Source: a virus. Taken from it: a stretch of 23,742 bases of DNA. The notes under the pieces are model-generated. The model made no database searches and was not told the DNA's origin. It saw nothing but the letters and a program-made list of their open reading frames with translations. The DNA lies in IMG/VR virus record IMGVR_UViG_3300020215_000139, positions 1-23,742 of that record; one strand, written 5' to 3'. The position numbers were made by a program, and so were the translations under genes. Below are positions 6,264 through 14,192 of the stretch, in pieces; within the stretch, counting starts at the first letter, position 1, and each line of letters begins with the position of its first letter.

Positions 6264-7739
6264 TTGGAGCCGCAGGGTACGCAGATCGACTTTCGCAACT
6301 ACGCCGGGCCGGTGGCCCGCGCGTTCGAACTGTCGAGGGCCAAGATCACTCCGATCATCGGCCCGACGGGTGGGGGGAAGACTCAGGCGGCCTGTCGCCG
6401 CATCCTCCGCGTTGCTCTCGCCCAGGACCCTAGCCCAAGAGACGGCGTACGCAAGGCCCGTATTACGGTGGTCTGCCCGACCTATCGCCGGGCCCACGAC
6501 ACGGTGATCCCCAGCTATCTCCAGGTTTGGCCCAAGTCCTGGGGCAGCTACCGGGGCGGCAAGGGCGATCCGGTCGACCACATCTTCGACATCCCCAACG
6601 GTGGGAAGCCCCTGCACATCGAGGTGCTGTTCCGCGCGGTACAGGACGAGTCGCTGGAGGAGTTCGTCCGCGGCATCCAGACGACGGCTTGGTGGTTCCC
6701 CGAGATGGACACCATGCCCCAGGAAGACCTGCTGTCGCTGGCCTCCAACCGGGTCGGCCGCTATCCCGAGCCCGACGACCGTCCCGATTTCGAGGAAGGC
6801 AAGCTGCCGGCCTACGCCGGCGTTTGGGGCGACGCCAACGCGCCGGTCATCGGCAGCTGGTTCCACACCCGCTTCTACCTGGAGCGGCACCTTCACCGCG
6901 AGACCGACAAGGTCTTTTTCCAGCCGCCGGCCCTTCTGGAGGACGGAACCCAGAATCCGGCCGCCGAAAACCTGCACAATCTTCGGAAAATCAACGCGAA
7001 TTACTACACCGATCTCGCGGCGACGATGGAAGATTACGACATCGGCCGCCTGCTGATGTGCAAACCCGGCTATTCGCGCTTCGGCAAGCCGGTCCACGAC
7101 CAGTTCGACCATGCCACCATGGTGTCCCTGGTCCAACTAGCGGCCCTGCCCGACGTCGAACTGGAAATCTCGATCGACGCGGGCAACACCCTCATGCCGG
7201 CGGCCACCTTCGCCCAGCGAGTGATGGGCCAACGGCGGGTCCTGGCGGAGATCGCGCCCCACTATCAGATGGACCTGGTCGAATTCGCCCAGGAAATCCG
7301 CCGGGTGCGCGAAACCCTGTTTGGCCACGTCAAGGCGGCCAAAATCCGGGTCGATCCCTCGGCCGGGGCGCGCACCACCACCAACCGCCAGATCACCTAT
7401 GCCCAGCTGATCCAGCAGATCACGGGCATCCCGGTCCTGCCCGCCCCCTCCAACGACCCGCTGAAGCGCCGTTCGGCCCTGGTCCAGGTCATGAAACGGC
7501 GGAACGGCTACATCATCGACGGCACGCGGTGTCCGAACCTGGTGGCGGCCCTGTCGGGGGGCTTCCGGTTCAAGAAGGTGGGCAACATCTGGGCCCCCAA
7601 CCCCGAGAAGAACGAACACAGCCACGTCGCTGAGGCCGAAGAGTACGGCGCCCTGTCGTCGGAGGGCCTTGGCCTTATCCCTCCCCCCCGCCAGCCGGCG
7701 CAGTCTGGCCAGCGTCGGGCGATCCTGCCTGGAGGGTGA
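6264..7739 (+). CDS. Terminase large subunit (TerL)
   Basis: A 491-aa packaging ATPase and nuclease. The start is TTG 6264, preceded by AGGGA eight bases upstream; no ATG lies close in frame. Walker A is GPTGGGKT at 33-40. WWFPEMDTM at 143-151 is the Walker B-like strand with the acidic pair E147/D149. The C-terminal nuclease half has SIDAGN (D305), a strand with VDPSAG (D364) and a final HVAEAEEYGAL element where families usually show an acidic residue within HxxDA. It pumps DNA through the portal and cuts the concatemer. It is shorter than T7 gp19. The last codons overlap another TATCCCTCCCC copy at 7676. Identification is secure. Confidence 0.93.
   Translation: MEPQGTQIDFRNYAGPVARAFELSRAKITPIIGPTGGGKTQAACRRILRVALAQDPSPRDGVRKARITVVCPTYRRAHDTVIPSYLQVWPKSWGSYRGGKGDPVDHIFDIPNGGKPLHIEVLFRAVQDESLEEFVRGIQTTAWWFPEMDTMPQEDLLSLASNRVGRYPEPDDRPDFEEGKLPAYAGVWGDANAPVIGSWFHTRFYLERHLHRETDKVFFQPPALLEDGTQNPAAENLHNLRKINANYYTDLAATMEDYDIGRLLMCKPGYSRFGKPVHDQFDHATMVSLVQLAALPDVELEISIDAGNTLMPAATFAQRVMGQRRVLAEIAPHYQMDLVEFAQEIRRVRETLFGHVKAAKIRVDPSAGARTTTNRQITYAQLIQQITGIPVLPAPSNDPLKRRSALVQVMKRRNGYIIDGTRCPNLVAALSGGFRFKKVGNIWAPNPEKNEHSHVAEAEEYGALSSEGLGLIPPPRQPAQSGQRRAILPGG
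7676..7686 (+). promoter_or_regulatory. TATCCCTCCCC motif, copy 3
   Basis: Exact 11-mer inside the 3' end of the terminase gene, where it encodes part of LIPPP. It lies 69 bases before ATG 7745, the same distance as copy 2 to the terminase start. It could begin a head-gene transcript. Confidence 0.5.
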
Positions 7740-7744
7740 CGGCG

Positions 7745-7996
7745 ATGAGCCTGTTCGAGCGTGAGGACGGCGACTGGCGGCCTTGGAGCTTCGTGCACCA
7801 CGACGCCCGGCACCGCGACATCATGCCGGACACCCCAAAGACCCCGCGCATCCCCAATCCGGGCGATCCGGACAACCGGCTGGACGACGAAGAGCGCCGC
7901 CGGCTGGGCTCGGGCGGCCGCAACGCCACCCGCCTGTCCAGAGACAGCGCCCCGGCCTCCACGGGGCCGGCCGTGACCCTTTCGGGGCTGCGGTGA
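7745..7996 (+). CDS. Small conserved-type phage protein between TerL and portal
   Basis: An 83-aa protein. I chose ATG 7745 because GGAGG at 7731-7735 lies nine bases upstream; GTG 7736 in the same frame is too close to that site. The sequence starts MSLFEREDGDWRPWSFVHHD, then a Pro/Asp/Arg-rich, probably disordered tail. ORFs of this style commonly sit between terminase and portal genes in alphaproteobacterial podoviral prophages. No function is known to me. It overlaps the portal start by four bases. Confidence 0.65.
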   Translation: MSLFEREDGDWRPWSFVHHDARHRDIMPDTPKTPRIPNPGDPDNRLDDEERRRLGSGGRNATRLSRDSAPASTGPAVTLSGLR

Positions 7997-9666
7997 CCGA
8001 ACTCCGCGTCAAGAGCGTCCTGCGTCACTGGGACCTGCTGAAGCAGGCCCGGATGCCGCACGAGAGCCAGTGGCAGGAGGTGGTCGATTACTTCATGCCG
8101 AAGTCGTCGGCGATGCTGAAGCCCGGCCCAAATGAGCTGCGCAGCCGGCGGGTGACGTCCAGCGTGCCTCAGACGGCCCTGGCGCGGAGTGCGGCGCTGG
8201 TCATGGGGTGGTCGGTGGACCCGACCCAGCCCTTCCTGGGCGCCAACGTCGAACGCGGGCTGGCCATGGCCGGCCGACGGCTGCGGCTGGGCGCCGAGGC
8301 GCTGGACTATCTCCAGGACCTGGAGTGGCAGGTGTTCGACCGCATGATGCTGCCCCAGAGCGGTTTCATGGAAAGCGCCAGCCGGATCACGCTCGAGCTG
8401 GTCGGGTTCGGCACGGCCGTGCAGTGGATCGGTCGGCGCCAGGGCTTCGGCCCCCGCTTCTCCAGCCGGCCCCTGCGGGCCTGCTGGATCGAGGTCAACC
8501 AGGACGGGGAGGTGGATACCCTGTTCTACGGCTTCCGCCTGCCGGCCTGGCGGTGCGCCGAGATCTATCCGGAGGCGGCCAAGGTCGACGGCATCGCGAA
8601 GCTGCTGGCCGACGAAAAAAAGGAGGCCACGGACGTGGAGCTGATCCACGTCGTGCGGCCGCGCCGGGGCGGCGAGCGGGGCGCGATCGCCACCCGCAAA
8701 CCCTTCGAGGAACTGGTGGTGGCCTGGGAGCACAAGGCCATCGTGCAGGAGCGGGGATACGACAGCTTCCCGTTCCAGGTGCCGCGCATCTCGCCGGAGA
8801 CCGACAGCCCCTACGGCGTGGGCCGCGCCTGGCGGACCCTGCCCGACGCCAAAGCGTACAACGTCCTGCAGGAGGCGGTGGAAATGGCCGTCGAGCTGCG
8901 GGTGCTGCCGCCGGTGATGACGCCCACCAACATCTTCGGGGGGCCGATGGACCGGCGGCCGGGGGCGGTCAATGAGTTCGACACCGCCGCGCTCGGCTTC
9001 ATGAGCGCCAAGGAAGCCTTCCAGGTCCTGAACCTGGGCGGCGATCCTTTCGTCGGGGCTGAGTGGATGGACCGGCTGGCCGGGAACATCGAACGCGGCC
9101 TGGACGTCGACTGGATGCGGATGCTGGCCAACCCCAACATGACCGCGACGCAGACGCTGGAGATCCGCGACCAGCAGATACGCCTGCTGTCCAGCCTGGT
9201 CCCGGGCATCGACCGCGGGTGGTTCGGCCTGGGGGCCGACCGGATGCTGGAGATCATGGTGGAGAGCCGCATGGTCCGCCAGCCGCCGGACGAACTGGCG
9301 GGCCAGGACGTCGACTGGGACTATCGCGGCCCGCTCGCCATCGCCCAGCGGCGGGGTCAGTTCGAGACCGTACAGCGCCTTCTGGCGCTCCAGGAAATGG
9401 CCGCCAAGGCCGACCCGACCCAGCCCGGCGTGGTGGCCATGGAAGAGGCCTTCCGTGGGGCGGCCGACGCCCTGGGCGCGGCGCCGGGGATGCTGAAGAC
9501 CCGCGAAGCTTACGCCGCCGAGGTCGAGGCCCGCGCCCAACAGGCCCAGGCCGCCGAGACCGACCGCCAGGCCATGGCCGCCACCACCGCCCTGCGGGAT
9601 GGCGCGCAGGGGCTGGCCAGCCTCGCCGGCATCGGCGGCGGGACGATTACCGCACAGGCAGCATGA
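7993..9666 (+). CDS. Portal / head-tail connector protein (T7 gp8-like)
   Basis: A 557-aa protein starting at GTG 7993, overlapping the previous stop (GTGA). The open frame upstream to 7783 is shadow of the small ORF. It fits the podoviral head-tail connector family: an N-terminal helix with LRHWDLLKQARMPHESQWQEV, a long mixed body, and NMTATQTLEIRDQQ at 382-395, matching the conserved MTAT(E/Q) region of T7-like portals. A long Ala/Gln-rich helical C-terminus (about 490-557) follows. Length is close to T7 gp8 (536). Twelve copies form the ring through which DNA is packaged and ejected and where the tail adaptor docks. Location after TerL and before scaffold agrees. Confidence 0.9.
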   Translation: MTELRVKSVLRHWDLLKQARMPHESQWQEVVDYFMPKSSAMLKPGPNELRSRRVTSSVPQTALARSAALVMGWSVDPTQPFLGANVERGLAMAGRRLRLGAEALDYLQDLEWQVFDRMMLPQSGFMESASRITLELVGFGTAVQWIGRRQGFGPRFSSRPLRACWIEVNQDGEVDTLFYGFRLPAWRCAEIYPEAAKVDGIAKLLADEKKEATDVELIHVVRPRRGGERGAIATRKPFEELVVAWEHKAIVQERGYDSFPFQVPRISPETDSPYGVGRAWRTLPDAKAYNVLQEAVEMAVELRVLPPVMTPTNIFGGPMDRRPGAVNEFDTAALGFMSAKEAFQVLNLGGDPFVGAEWMDRLAGNIERGLDVDWMRMLANPNMTATQTLEIRDQQIRLLSSLVPGIDRGWFGLGADRMLEIMVESRMVRQPPDELAGQDVDWDYRGPLAIAQRRGQFETVQRLLALQEMAAKADPTQPGVVAMEEAFRGAADALGAAPGMLKTREAYAAEVEARAQQAQAAETDRQAMAATTALRDGAQGLASLAGIGGGTITAQAA

Positions 9667-9675
9667 GAGGGCTGA
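9664..9675 (+). repeat. 12-base direct repeat TGAGAGGGCTGA, copy A
   Basis: It begins with the portal stop codon and supplies the GAGAGGG Shine-Dalgarno for ATG 9679. An identical 12-mer occurs at 10327. Confidence 0.7.
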
Positions 9676-9678
9676 CTT

Positions 9679-10038
9679 ATGACTTATCCTACAGCGTTAG
9701 AGGCTGCGGAGCGCAACTGCCGCCGCCACAATTCGCAGCCAGGCGATGTGGAAATCACGGCCGCCGCCTATCCCCAAATCTTCGAAGCCTTCGAGGCGAT
9801 CAGCCACGACAGCGGCTTCAGCGCGGGCCACAAGAGCTACCACGTTCCGGCCTGCTGGGCTGACCGGATCCCGTCGATCGAGACGGTGCTGGCCGGCATG
9901 GACCCTGAGCAGCGGGAACACGGCTTCGTGCTCGGGGAAGGAACAGAGGTCGAGGCGCTCGTAGCGAGTCGGCCAGAACTGGCGCCGGCCCACGCGCTTC
10001 TGAACGCCTTCTTCGAAGATTTCCACGCCGCAGAATGA
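9679..10038 (+). CDS. Unknown small protein, likely cargo gene
   Basis: A 119-aa soluble acidic protein with GAGAGGG a few bases before ATG 9679. I do not recognise it. It is mostly helical, with an aromatic/His-rich middle (HKSYHVPACWADRIP) and an acidic end. Codons such as TTA, ACA and GTT early in the gene are unusual beside the strongly GC3-biased portal gene. It sits between portal and Bbp19-like genes, where T7-like genomes have no equivalent, so it is probably a late-acquired moron. Its stop overlaps the next ATG. Confidence 0.6.
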   Translation: MTYPTALEAAERNCRRHNSQPGDVEITAAAYPQIFEAFEAISHDSGFSAGHKSYHVPACWADRIPSIETVLAGMDPEQREHGFVLGEGTEVEALVASRPELAPAHALLNAFFEDFHAAE

Positions 10039-10436
10039 CCCGAGCCGCCCCCGTCATCGCCGACCCCGAGCGCCTGCTTGCCGTCCTGGTCCGCAACGAT
10101 CCCGAGGAGATCGCGGCGGCCTATCGGCGCGCGCTGGCGGGCGAGGATGGGCAGCTGGTGCTGATCCACCATCTGGCCCGAAGCCAGGTGGCCAAGGTCC
10201 AGGGAGCGGGCGTCAGCGACGCCGACCGCCACTACTTCGCCGGCATGATGGACGGGGCGTTGATGCTCCTGACGCAAGCCGGCTTCGACCCCGCCGCGGC
10301 CCAGATGGCCGTGGCCGCCAGCAGCTTGAGAGGGCTGAAGAACCATGGAACCGAACCCCGCCGCCGCGCCCGCAAATCCCGCGCCCCCAAACTCCCCGGG
10401 GGCTCCGCCGTCGGCTCCCCCGAACAACCCTTCTAG
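10035..10436 (+). CDS. Bbp19-like small phage protein
   Basis: A 133-aa protein with ATGA overlap to the preceding gene. The core, PEEIAAAYRRALAGEDGQLV through DADRHYFAGMMDGALMLL, follows the pattern of the small family typified by Bordetella phage BPP-1 Bbp19: a helix with a GxxVL-type segment, then an F..G...... helix. This family is encoded between portal and scaffold or capsid genes. The last 30 residues (Arg/Pro-rich) overlap the first 92 bases of the scaffold gene in another frame. Function unknown, probably head assembly. The family call rests on memory of the pattern and is moderate. Confidence 0.5.
   Translation: MTRAAPVIADPERLLAVLVRNDPEEIAAAYRRALAGEDGQLVLIHHLARSQVAKVQGAGVSDADRHYFAGMMDGALMLLTQAGFDPAAAQMAVAASSLRGLKNHGTEPRRRARKSRAPKLPGGSAVGSPEQPF
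10327..10338 (+). repeat. 12-base direct repeat TGAGAGGGCTGA, copy B
   Basis: Identical to 9664-9675. Here it lies in the 3' part of the Bbp19-like gene and provides GAGAGGG before ATG 10345 of the scaffold gene. The two copies bracket the unknown ORF and most of the Bbp19-like gene. Confidence 0.7.
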
Positions 10437-11286
10437 CGACGCCCCGGCGCCCAACGCCTGGGTCAGCCAGGAAGGCTGGGCCGAGCACCTGCCCGACGAT
10501 CTCAAGGGCGACGTCAACCTGTTCCGGTACAAGACACCGGAGGCAGCGTTGCGCGCCCTGCAGCTGGCCAACAAGCGGGCCGGCGTGCCCGTCGACCGCC
10601 TGGTGCAGATCCCCGAGAAGGGCCGGGCGGAGGATCCCGCCGGATGGGCCGCCATCGACAAGCTGAACGGCGTGCCCGACGACGTCGCCGGCTATGGCAT
10701 CGAGCTTCCGGAGGGGGCCGCGCCGGAGGTCAAGGCCCTGTTCGAGAAGCTGGCGGGGGACCTGAAGGCGGAGGGCGTCGGTAAGACGGCCTTCGGCAAG
10801 GTGCTAGCCGCCTATGTCGAGGGGCAGAAGGCTGACCAGGACGCCCGGACCAAGGCCAACAACGAACGCGAGGAGGCGATCCGCGCCGAGGTCGCCAAGG
10901 AATTCGGGGCCAAGCTCGACTACTACCGCACCGAGATCCCCAAGCTGTTCGAGATCAAGGGGGCGGACGGCAAGCCGCTGGTCAGCCCCGAGGGGCTGGA
11001 ACGGCTGAACGCCAAGGGCTGGGGCCAGGATCTCGACTTCCTGCGCATCCTGGGCTGGATGGTCGACCAGCGCGCGGAGCCGGGCGATCTGCCCGGCGGC
11101 GGCAACGCCAACACCGGGGCGCGGACGCTGACCCCCGCGGCGGCGAAGGCCGAACGCATCCAGCTGGAGAACGACCCGGTGAAGGGCAAGGCCCTGCGGG
11201 ACGCCCGCGACCCGCAGCACAGCCTGGTGGTCGCCGAACGCAACCGGCTGTTCGCCCTGGAGCGGGGCGAGACGCCCAAGGCTTGA
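10345..11286 (+). CDS. Capsid scaffolding protein (T7 gp9-like by position)
   Basis: A 313-aa protein. The first 35 residues are Pro/Ala/Asn/Ser-rich and disordered. A conserved-looking part follows, from WVSQEGWAEHLPDDLKGD through FRYKTPEAALRALQLANKR, then long charged helices (about 130-210) and a basic C-terminus ending near ERNRLFALERGETPKA. The position directly before the major capsid gene, the helical acidic nature and a length almost equal to T7 gp9 (307) support a scaffold that drives procapsid assembly and then leaves. The first 92 bases overlap the Bbp19-like gene. Its stop (TGA 11284-11286) touches a palindrome at 11285. Confidence 0.75.
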   Translation: MEPNPAAAPANPAPPNSPGAPPSAPPNNPSSDAPAPNAWVSQEGWAEHLPDDLKGDVNLFRYKTPEAALRALQLANKRAGVPVDRLVQIPEKGRAEDPAGWAAIDKLNGVPDDVAGYGIELPEGAAPEVKALFEKLAGDLKAEGVGKTAFGKVLAAYVEGQKADQDARTKANNEREEAIRAEVAKEFGAKLDYYRTEIPKLFEIKGADGKPLVSPEGLERLNAKGWGQDLDFLRILGWMVDQRAEPGDLPGGGNANTGARTLTPAAAKAERIQLENDPVKGKALRDARDPQHSLVVAERNRLFALERGETPKA

Positions 11287-11306
11287 CGAATTCGTCGAAC
11301 TAGTTC
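11285..11306. promoter_or_regulatory. Two abutting palindromes after scaffold gene
   Basis: GACGAATTCGTC (11285-11296) is a perfect 12-base palindrome followed directly by GAACTAGTTC (11297-11306), a perfect 10-base palindrome. They overlap the scaffold stop codon. They could be an operator or recombination site; no T-tract follows. Confidence 0.45.
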
Positions 11307-11453
11307 AACGAAACTGACATCGGTTCGGGCGCGCCGCTGAAAAGCGCCCATCCCGCCCCAAGCCGGGGGCCCCTGCTTCGCCAGGGTCCGGCACGGGCGG
11401 CGCCGGGGGGCGTCAACGCCTGAGGCTCGCGTCCGGACCTGAAGCCGGGGGCC

Positions 11454-11489
11454 GCGGCCGATCAAACCCTTTCCTTTGATCGAGGCCGC
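11454..11489 (+). terminator. Hairpin just before the major capsid gene
   Basis: GCGGCC+GATCAAA (11454-11466) pairs with TTTGATC+GGCCGC (11475-11489) around loop CCCTTTCC, with a two-base bulge (GA). A second short hairpin GCGCG-GGAA-CGCGC follows at 11488-11501. A stem this close to the capsid ATG (11520) more likely marks mRNA processing, stability or translation control than termination. Further dyads lie at 11327-11350 (GGGCGC/GCGCCC). Confidence 0.5.
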
Positions 11490-11519
11490 GCGGGAACGCG
11501 CGCCCGCAGCGAGGCAGTC

Positions 11520-12449
11520 ATGGACTATTCCCAGATCTCGTCCAACGACGTCGACGGCTTCCGCGCCAACCTCAACCTGGCGCCGCAGGTCACCGACAGC
11601 ATCTACATCCCGCACGTGATGGCGGACCTCTCCTATTCGGAAGAGGGAAAGCTGTTCAACATGGACGAGGTCGGCGAGTCCGACCCGGTCGATGTGGACA
11701 CCATCGTGCCGGACAGCCCCGAGGGGCTGGTGGATCAGACCCGCCGGGTCGGAACCCTGAAGGGCTTCCACGACGGCAAGTTCATCGAGTCCATCCAGAA
11801 GGTCCACCAGCTGGCGGACCCCACCAACCTGGTGATGGAAGCGATGATGGCCGGCAAGTGGCGCAAGCACGATTCCAAGATCCGCGAGAGCTTCTTCGCC
11901 GACGTTCGCACCGGCGAGGCTGGCGACGGCCCGGCGGCCAGCCTGCCCTCCAGCCAGGTGATCGGGGTGCAGAACCGCAAGTTCCTGCACCAGGACGAAG
12001 ACGCGGCCGCCTCGGGCGATCTGCCGCTGACCATCGGCAAGCTGCTCTATGCCCGATCGCTGCTTCGCAAGAGCAACATCAAGGGCGGCCAGTTGAAGAT
12101 TGCCGTAGACAGCGACGATGTCAGCTACCTGCTGTCGCGGACCCCGACGACCAGCAAGTACTACGCGAACCTGGCTCGGCTGGAGCAGGGCGAACTGGAT
12201 ACCTTCCTGGGCTTCCAGTTCCTCTACGACGAGAACCTGCCCAACAAGACCGGCGACGCCACTACCCGGCTGCTGCCCGCCTGGATCGACCGCGCCATGG
12301 TCTTCAAGGCGCGGGCTATCCACAACGCCACGATCACCCCGCGGGCCGACAAGTCCATGCGGCCCTACGCCTACTACGAGTCCGAGCACGGCGCCGCCCG
12401 TCGCTACGACAAGGGCGTGGTGAAGATCGAGGCCAAGAAGCCGAGCTAA
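11520..12449 (+). CDS. Major capsid protein
   Basis: A 309-aa protein with GAGG five bases before ATG 11520. It follows the scaffold gene and a structured 233-base leader. Its size (T7 gp10A is 345), balanced composition with few Cys, and segments such as RRVGTLKGFHDGKFIESIQK, FFADVRTGEAG and PAWIDRAMVFKARAIHNATI fit the T7-like/podoviral group of HK97-fold coat proteins. The role is to form the icosahedral shell on the scaffold. Codon use is among the most strongly biased in the window, as expected for the most abundant virion protein. Position and sequence style both support the call. Confidence 0.85.
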   Translation: MDYSQISSNDVDGFRANLNLAPQVTDSIYIPHVMADLSYSEEGKLFNMDEVGESDPVDVDTIVPDSPEGLVDQTRRVGTLKGFHDGKFIESIQKVHQLADPTNLVMEAMMAGKWRKHDSKIRESFFADVRTGEAGDGPAASLPSSQVIGVQNRKFLHQDEDAAASGDLPLTIGKLLYARSLLRKSNIKGGQLKIAVDSDDVSYLLSRTPTTSKYYANLARLEQGELDTFLGFQFLYDENLPNKTGDATTRLLPAWIDRAMVFKARAIHNATITPRADKSMRPYAYYESEHGAARRYDKGVVKIEAKKPS

Positions 12450-12546
12450 CCCCAGCCATCGGGGCTGGCGGAGACCGCCGGCCCCCACCGCCACCCTCGG
12501 GCCCTGAGCCTGGCCGGGCGACCGGCAATCGAAGAGAGACAGACAG

Positions 12547-13026
12547 ATGACCGCTTACATTGGAGCCCTGTATGGCGCGGCCCATGCCGCCGCTTCCTGG
12601 CAGGGCCTGAACCCCGCCTACCGCAATGGCCGCGTCGCCCGGCTGGTCAAGGATTACTGGACCGGCGACGCCGCCCAGAACGACACGGTGTCGCTGGGTT
12701 TTTTCGACTGGGGAACCGTCTTCGACGAACACAGCCGGATCAACTTCAGCGACTTCGGCACCTCGGTGAACCTCGACGTCGGCGACGCCACCAACCCGGA
12801 TGGCCTGATCGACGGCCAGGACATCTCGACCGCCGCCGGCAATGTCGAGCTGCTGAAGTCGGTCGCCATCGGCGACCGCCACAAGCCGCTGTGGCAGATG
12901 CTCGGCCACGCCAGCATCGACGCCGCCAAGGACATCGCGCCCCAGTGCGAGCTGCTGGCCACCTTCATGGACGCGAACCCGGCCAGCGGCACCCTGGCCT
13001 GGACGATCTACGGCTCGCCGCAATAG
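12547..13026 (+). CDS. Capsid decoration/cement-like structural protein
   Basis: A 159-aa protein after a 97-base gap containing a small CCAGCC/GGCTGG hairpin (12452-12468). AGAGAGA precedes the ATG. The sequence is beta-rich: repeated strand-like stretches such as NDTVSLGFFDWG, TSVNLDVGDATN and LAWTIYGSPQ, with a DGLIDGQDIS loop. This pattern, and the place immediately after the capsid gene, match small phage head-stabilising or decoration proteins. I cannot assign a named family. A clear intrinsic terminator follows at 13169, so this ends the head transcription unit. Confidence 0.55.
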   Translation: MTAYIGALYGAAHAAASWQGLNPAYRNGRVARLVKDYWTGDAAQNDTVSLGFFDWGTVFDEHSRINFSDFGTSVNLDVGDATNPDGLIDGQDISTAAGNVELLKSVAIGDRHKPLWQMLGHASIDAAKDIAPQCELLATFMDANPASGTLAWTIYGSPQ

Positions 13027-13043
13027 CGGCTTGAGCCCCAAGT

Positions 13044-13090
13044 TCCCGCCGGCCCCCTCCGCGTGCTCTCACATGCGAAGGCCGGCGGGA
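13044..13090 (+). other. Hairpin in the gap after the decoration gene
   Basis: TCCCGCCGGCC (13044-13054) pairs perfectly with GGCCGGCGGGA (13080-13090). The 25-base interior can form a second CGCGTG/CATGCG stem with one G-U pair. No T run follows. It may work with the terminator downstream. Confidence 0.5.
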
Positions 13091-13168
13091 CACCGTGGTG
13101 GGGGCCATTCCTCCCTTGTGGGCGAACCCTCCTGACCCGAGCCGGCTCCCGCCACGGACCAATTCGCG

Positions 13169-13201
13169 AAGGCGGGGCCTCAACTGAGCGCCCCGCCTTT
13201 T
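13169..13201 (+). terminator. Intrinsic terminator after head genes
   Basis: AAGGCGGGG (13169-13177) pairs with CCCCGCCTT (13191-13199) around a 13-base loop, followed by TT to give a TTTT run. It separates the head genes from the tail adaptor gene at 13221, whose GAGGA ribosome site begins about ten bases later. Confidence 0.75.
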
Positions 13202-13220
13202 CCAAATCGAGGACCCGCCC

Positions 13221-13850
13221 ATGACCGCCGCCGCCGCGCAGCTGATGATCGCCAACCTGGCCCTGGCGCACCTGGGCCTGCCCCAGGTCGAGACCCTGGC
13301 CCTGGACGACACGACGGAGTCGGCCCGAAAGCTGATCCCCTTCCTCGCCCCGGCGCGGGACCTGGTCCTGGCGCGGCACGGATGGCGGCGGGCCATGACC
13401 TACGCCACCCTGCCTGACAGCGGCGAGGCGGGCGACTGGCGGTTCGCCTACGTCCACCACCTGGACGCCGGGGCGCTGCGGGTGTTCGAGGTCGACCAGA
13501 CTTGCGGCCCGGTGATGTGGCAGGCCGGATCCCGCGACCAGGCCGGCGAGGAGCGGCTTGTGGTGCGGGCGAACAGCACGCCGGTGAAGGTGGCCTATGT
13601 TCGGCGCCTCGGGTGGGACGGCCTGCCCGTCCACATCTACGAGCCCATCGCCTGCCTGGCCGCCAGCCGGGGCGCGCTGGCCATCCAGGGCGACGAGCAG
13701 AAGAAACAGGCCCTGGCGCGGGAGTATGAGCGCCTGTTGGCGGCTGCGGTTGCCCAGGACGGTACGGAGGGTGGCCGGGGCTCCCCGGTGATCCAAGGCC
13801 GGCTGGCGGCGGCGCGACGGGGCGTCGTCGATGGGCGGCCGTGGGGCTAA
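13221..13850 (+). CDS. Tail tubular protein A / adaptor (T7 gp11-like)
   Basis: A 209-aa protein with GAGGA before ATG 13221. The N-terminal part is diagnostic in pattern: QLMIANLALAHLGLPQVETL, then TTESARKLIPFLAPARDLVL and RHGWRRAM. This corresponds to the family feature of an A.N..L..LG strand-helix, an E/A-rich helix and a Rd.vL..hpW block. T7 gp11 is 196 aa. It docks under the portal and connects it to the nozzle encoded at 14219. The C-terminus is charged and helical. It is separated from the nozzle gene by an unusual 368-base structured gap. Confidence 0.78.
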   Translation: MTAAAAQLMIANLALAHLGLPQVETLALDDTTESARKLIPFLAPARDLVLARHGWRRAMTYATLPDSGEAGDWRFAYVHHLDAGALRVFEVDQTCGPVMWQAGSRDQAGEERLVVRANSTPVKVAYVRRLGWDGLPVHIYEPIACLAASRGALAIQGDEQKKQALAREYERLLAAAVAQDGTEGGRGSPVIQGRLAAARRGVVDGRPWG

Positions 13851-13963
13851 GGCTCCACAGTTTTTGGCCGGGTGGTTGCGCGATAAGGGTGGCGAAACCG
13901 ACAAACGGGCGTAATGCTGTGGTGGTGGTCACCCACCACTGGCCCCCGAAAGGAGGCCTCGGC

Positions 13964-14029
13964 GGTGACCTCCAGTGCACCCGTGCAGGGTACGCCAGTC
14001 CCAGACCCTGATATTTCAGGGAACGACTA
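13964..14029 (+). CDS. Possible 21-aa peptide
   Basis: GTG 13964 is preceded at seven bases by a perfect AGGAGG (13951-13956). The peptide is short and Pro/Asp-rich (starts MTSSAPVQGTP, ends DISGND) and stops at TAG 14027-14029, inside the large hairpin. Codons such as AGT, GCA, CCT, ATT and TCA are atypical of the neighbours. It may be a leader peptide whose translation opens the hairpin, or chance. Confidence 0.3.
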
Positions 14030-14067
14030 GTTCGGGCCACGGGTGCATCCGTGGTCCGAATCGTTCC
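14020..14067 (+). other. Long bulged hairpin
   Basis: GGAACGA (14020-14026), a CTAG bulge (14027-14030), then TTCGGGCCACGG (14031-14042) pair with CCGTGGTCCGAATCGTTCC (14049-14067) around loop GTGCAT: 19 pairs with one G-U. No T-tract follows. It could be a structured RNA element or a DNA dyad. Confidence 0.55.
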
Positions 14068-14181
14068 GCCGCTGGAGACGAATCAATCTTTAGCGGCATT
14101 GTGAGTTGGGGCTAGAGCACGTTCCCCTCCTGTTCTCCAATTTTCGTTGATGTCCACAGGACATCCGCAGAAAGCGCCGTT

Positions 14182-14192
14182 TATCCCTCCCC
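14182..14192 (+). promoter_or_regulatory. TATCCCTCCCC motif, copy 4
   Basis: Exact 11-mer, 37 bases before ATG 14219 of the nozzle gene. A perfect 7-bp hairpin (GATGTCC-ACA-GGACATC) ends 17 bases upstream. The nozzle ATG lacks a strong Shine-Dalgarno. Confidence 0.55.

Noticed and set aside
7783-7992. Upstream extension of the portal frame
   Set aside because: Shadow of the 83-aa gene at 7745; the GTG at 7993 overlaps that gene's stop, as is usual in this operon.
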